Shown here: in pieces, positions 5,276 through 5,319 of the stretch
Numbering within the stretch: position 1 is the first letter of the stretch
How the letters are laid out: each line of letters starts with the position of its first letter
NCBI GenBank assembly: GCA_937996725.1
Contig: CALKUR010000037.1
Span: 1 to 5,319 of the forward strand
Length of the DNA: 5,319 bases
Reading direction: 5' to 3'
Source: an uncultured Dechloromonas sp.
GTDB lineage: Bacteria; Pseudomonadota; Gammaproteobacteria; Burkholderiales; Rhodocyclaceae
Program-made: the position numbers and the translations under genes
The notes under the pieces: generated by a model
What the model saw: the letters and a program-made list of their open reading frames with translations, nothing else
The model's database searches: none
Told to the model about the DNA's origin: nothing

Positions 5276-5319
5276 AGATCGGAAGAGCGTCGTGTAGGGA
5301 AAGAGTGTCTTCGCCTGTG
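5276..5319. other. Illumina TruSeq adapter read-through with i5 index (non-genomic)
   Basis: Bases 5276-5308 match the 33-base reverse complement of the Illumina TruSeq universal adapter, beginning AGATCGGAAGAGCGTCGTG. Bases 5309-5316 (CTTCGCCT) occupy the i5 index position and equal the reverse complement of TruSeq index D505 (AGGCGAAG) as I remember it. GTG at 5317-5319 is the expected start of the next adapter part. The insert thus ended at 5275, or at 5276 if the shared A is genomic. This stretch should be trimmed and no biology read from it. Confidence 0.98.

Noticed and set aside
5276..5319. Possible frameshift, mobile-element insertion or novel fusion at the pssA end.
   Set aside because: The sequence is fully explained by adapter core, index and adapter continuation.

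Overview
The window looks like chromosomal DNA from a betaproteobacterium, most likely order Burkholderiales and close to Alcaligenaceae (an Alcaligenes- or Bordetella-like organism). I infer this from the proteins: a DUF3619 protein next to a short sigma factor, acetolactate synthase subunits of the IlvI/IlvH type, and the gene order ilvB-ilvN-ilvC-psd-pssA. The species is not determined.

Layout. Bases 1-855 carry two minus-strand genes: an ECF-like RNA polymerase sigma factor with a TTG start, and a DUF3619 protein that overlaps its stop codon (ATGA) and runs off the left edge. Bases 856-1029 are a divergent control region with a candidate promoter in each direction and two small perfect hairpins just ahead of ilvB. 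Bases 1030-4304 hold ilvB, ilvN and ilvC on the plus strand: acetolactate synthase large and small subunits, then ketol-acid reductoisomerase. These are the first two steps of valine, leucine and isoleucine synthesis. Bases 4305-4454 contain no gene but can fold into one long imperfect hairpin. Bases 4455-5275 carry psd and the start of pssA. Their products make phosphatidylserine and decarboxylate it to phosphatidylethanolamine.

The right end is not genomic. From base 5276 the sequence is the read-through of an Illumina TruSeq adapter, followed by an 8-base i5 index and the first three bases of the next adapter segment. pssA is therefore cut by a contig edge, and the stop codon at 5295-5297 belongs to the adapter.

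I found no new defence, mobile or secretion system. The core genes are ordinary and intact. The points most worth a second look are the adapter end, the long inverted-repeat structure between ilvC and psd, and the structured ilvB leader.
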